Shown here in pieces: positions 63,837-64,000 of a DNA stretch of 64,000 nt. The notes under the pieces are model-generated. The model made no database searches. It was not told the DNA's origin and saw only the letters and a program-made list of their open reading frames with translations. This stretch comes from Phytohabitans suffuscus (GTDB lineage: Bacteria; Actinomycetota; Actinomycetes; Mycobacteriales; Micromonosporaceae): assembly GCF_011764565.1 (NCBI RefSeq), contig NZ_AP022871.1, positions 5,828,320 through 5,892,319 on the forward strand, written 5' to 3'. Every line of letters begins with the position of its first letter. The stretch's first letter is position 1. Made by a program: the position numbers and the translations under genes.

Positions 63837-64000
63837 GTGACTGAATCGCGGAGCAGGCGCGTGACCCAGCAGGACATCGCGCGGATGACCGGCGTGAGCC
63901 AGGCGACGGTGTCGCTGGTGCTCAACGGCCGCGCCGACAGCGACGTCCGGATAGCGCCCGAGACGCGGGCCCGGGTGCTCGACGCCATCCGCAGCACCGG
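63837..64000 (+). CDS. LacI-family regulator, N-terminal part (cut by window end)
   Basis: GTG 63837 begins VTESRSRRVTQQDIARMTGV, then SQATVSLVLNGRADSDVRIA, which is the LacI helix-turn-helix and hinge-side helix region (TVSLVLNG, ARVLDAI). The ligand domain lies beyond the window. It is divergent from the hydrolase gene and most likely represses both through the two palindromes. Confidence 0.88.
   Translation, partial: MTESRSRRVTQQDIARMTGVSQATVSLVLNGRADSDVRIAPETRARVLDAIRST

Overview
This 64 kb window is high-GC actinomycete chromosome. GTG and TTG starts are common, neighbouring genes often overlap by 4 bp (ATGA, GTGA, TTGA), and Tat and lipoprotein signals are frequent. The content (a SARP/NB-ARC/TPR regulator, roadblock proteins, FecCD iron uptake, GntR/GPP34, vanHAX, I36-like secreted proteins) fits a filamentous actinomycete, probably Micromonosporales. 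That placement is inference. No rRNA, tRNA, CRISPR array or replication origin was seen.

Region 1 (0-10 kb) is rich in secreted proteins. It holds a trypsin-fold protein whose catalytic Ser is Ala, carrying tachylectin-like repeats, and a 1191-residue ALF-repeat/coiled-coil protein with a small membrane protein and a secreted protein translationally coupled behind it. A minus-strand operon of related secreted proteins (A-B-A, 7372-9627) follows; both A copies are frameshifted. One copy each of B and A recurs intact at 60725-62343.

Region 2 (6.9-17.4 kb) is a graveyard of mobile-element remnants (IS256, ISL3, IS630, IS1380, IS5, tyrosine integrase) around a few real genes: DUF3817, an I36-like protein, a conserved hypothetical and a methyltransferase whose frame runs out of a dead FAD monooxygenase.

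Region 3 (17.4-50.3 kb) is mostly housekeeping and accessory metabolism. It includes a membrane protein-GntR-GPP34 operon, YceI, ArsR-SRPBCC, acetamidase, LtrA, and an iron-siderophore ABC operon with an iron box. A Tat-type serine hydrolase, an MMPL-TetR pair with a 29-nt palindromic operator, three tandem roadblock genes and an AfsR-like regulator split by two frameshifts follow. Further on are secreted and lipoprotein genes, AhpD-like, aldo-keto reductase and NADPH-FMN reductase genes, a MerR-methyltransferase fusion, TetR with glyceraldehyde-3-phosphate dehydrogenase, and a GT-C glycosyltransferase.

Region 4 (50.4-54.6 kb) contains deletion chimeras: a VOC fragment joined to nucleotidyltransferase fragments, and a decayed TPR regulator with an 18-bp minisatellite. 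An intact hydrolase and an XRE regulator lie among them.

Region 5 (54.7-64 kb) carries vanH-vanA-vanX, which remodel peptidoglycan precursors to D-Ala-D-Lac, without vanRS nearby. The segment has more A/T-ending codons than its neighbours and lies between inverted copies of a ~115-bp repeat. A modular family of dispersed non-coding repeats occupies 59048-60345 and 42551-43090. The window ends with the intact B-A secreted pair, a Tat-exported glycoside-hydrolase-like protein and a divergent LacI regulator with paired operators.

Many genes are interrupted by one single-base shift while otherwise well conserved. Some of these may be assembly indels rather than true pseudogenes, and this is flagged where it applies.
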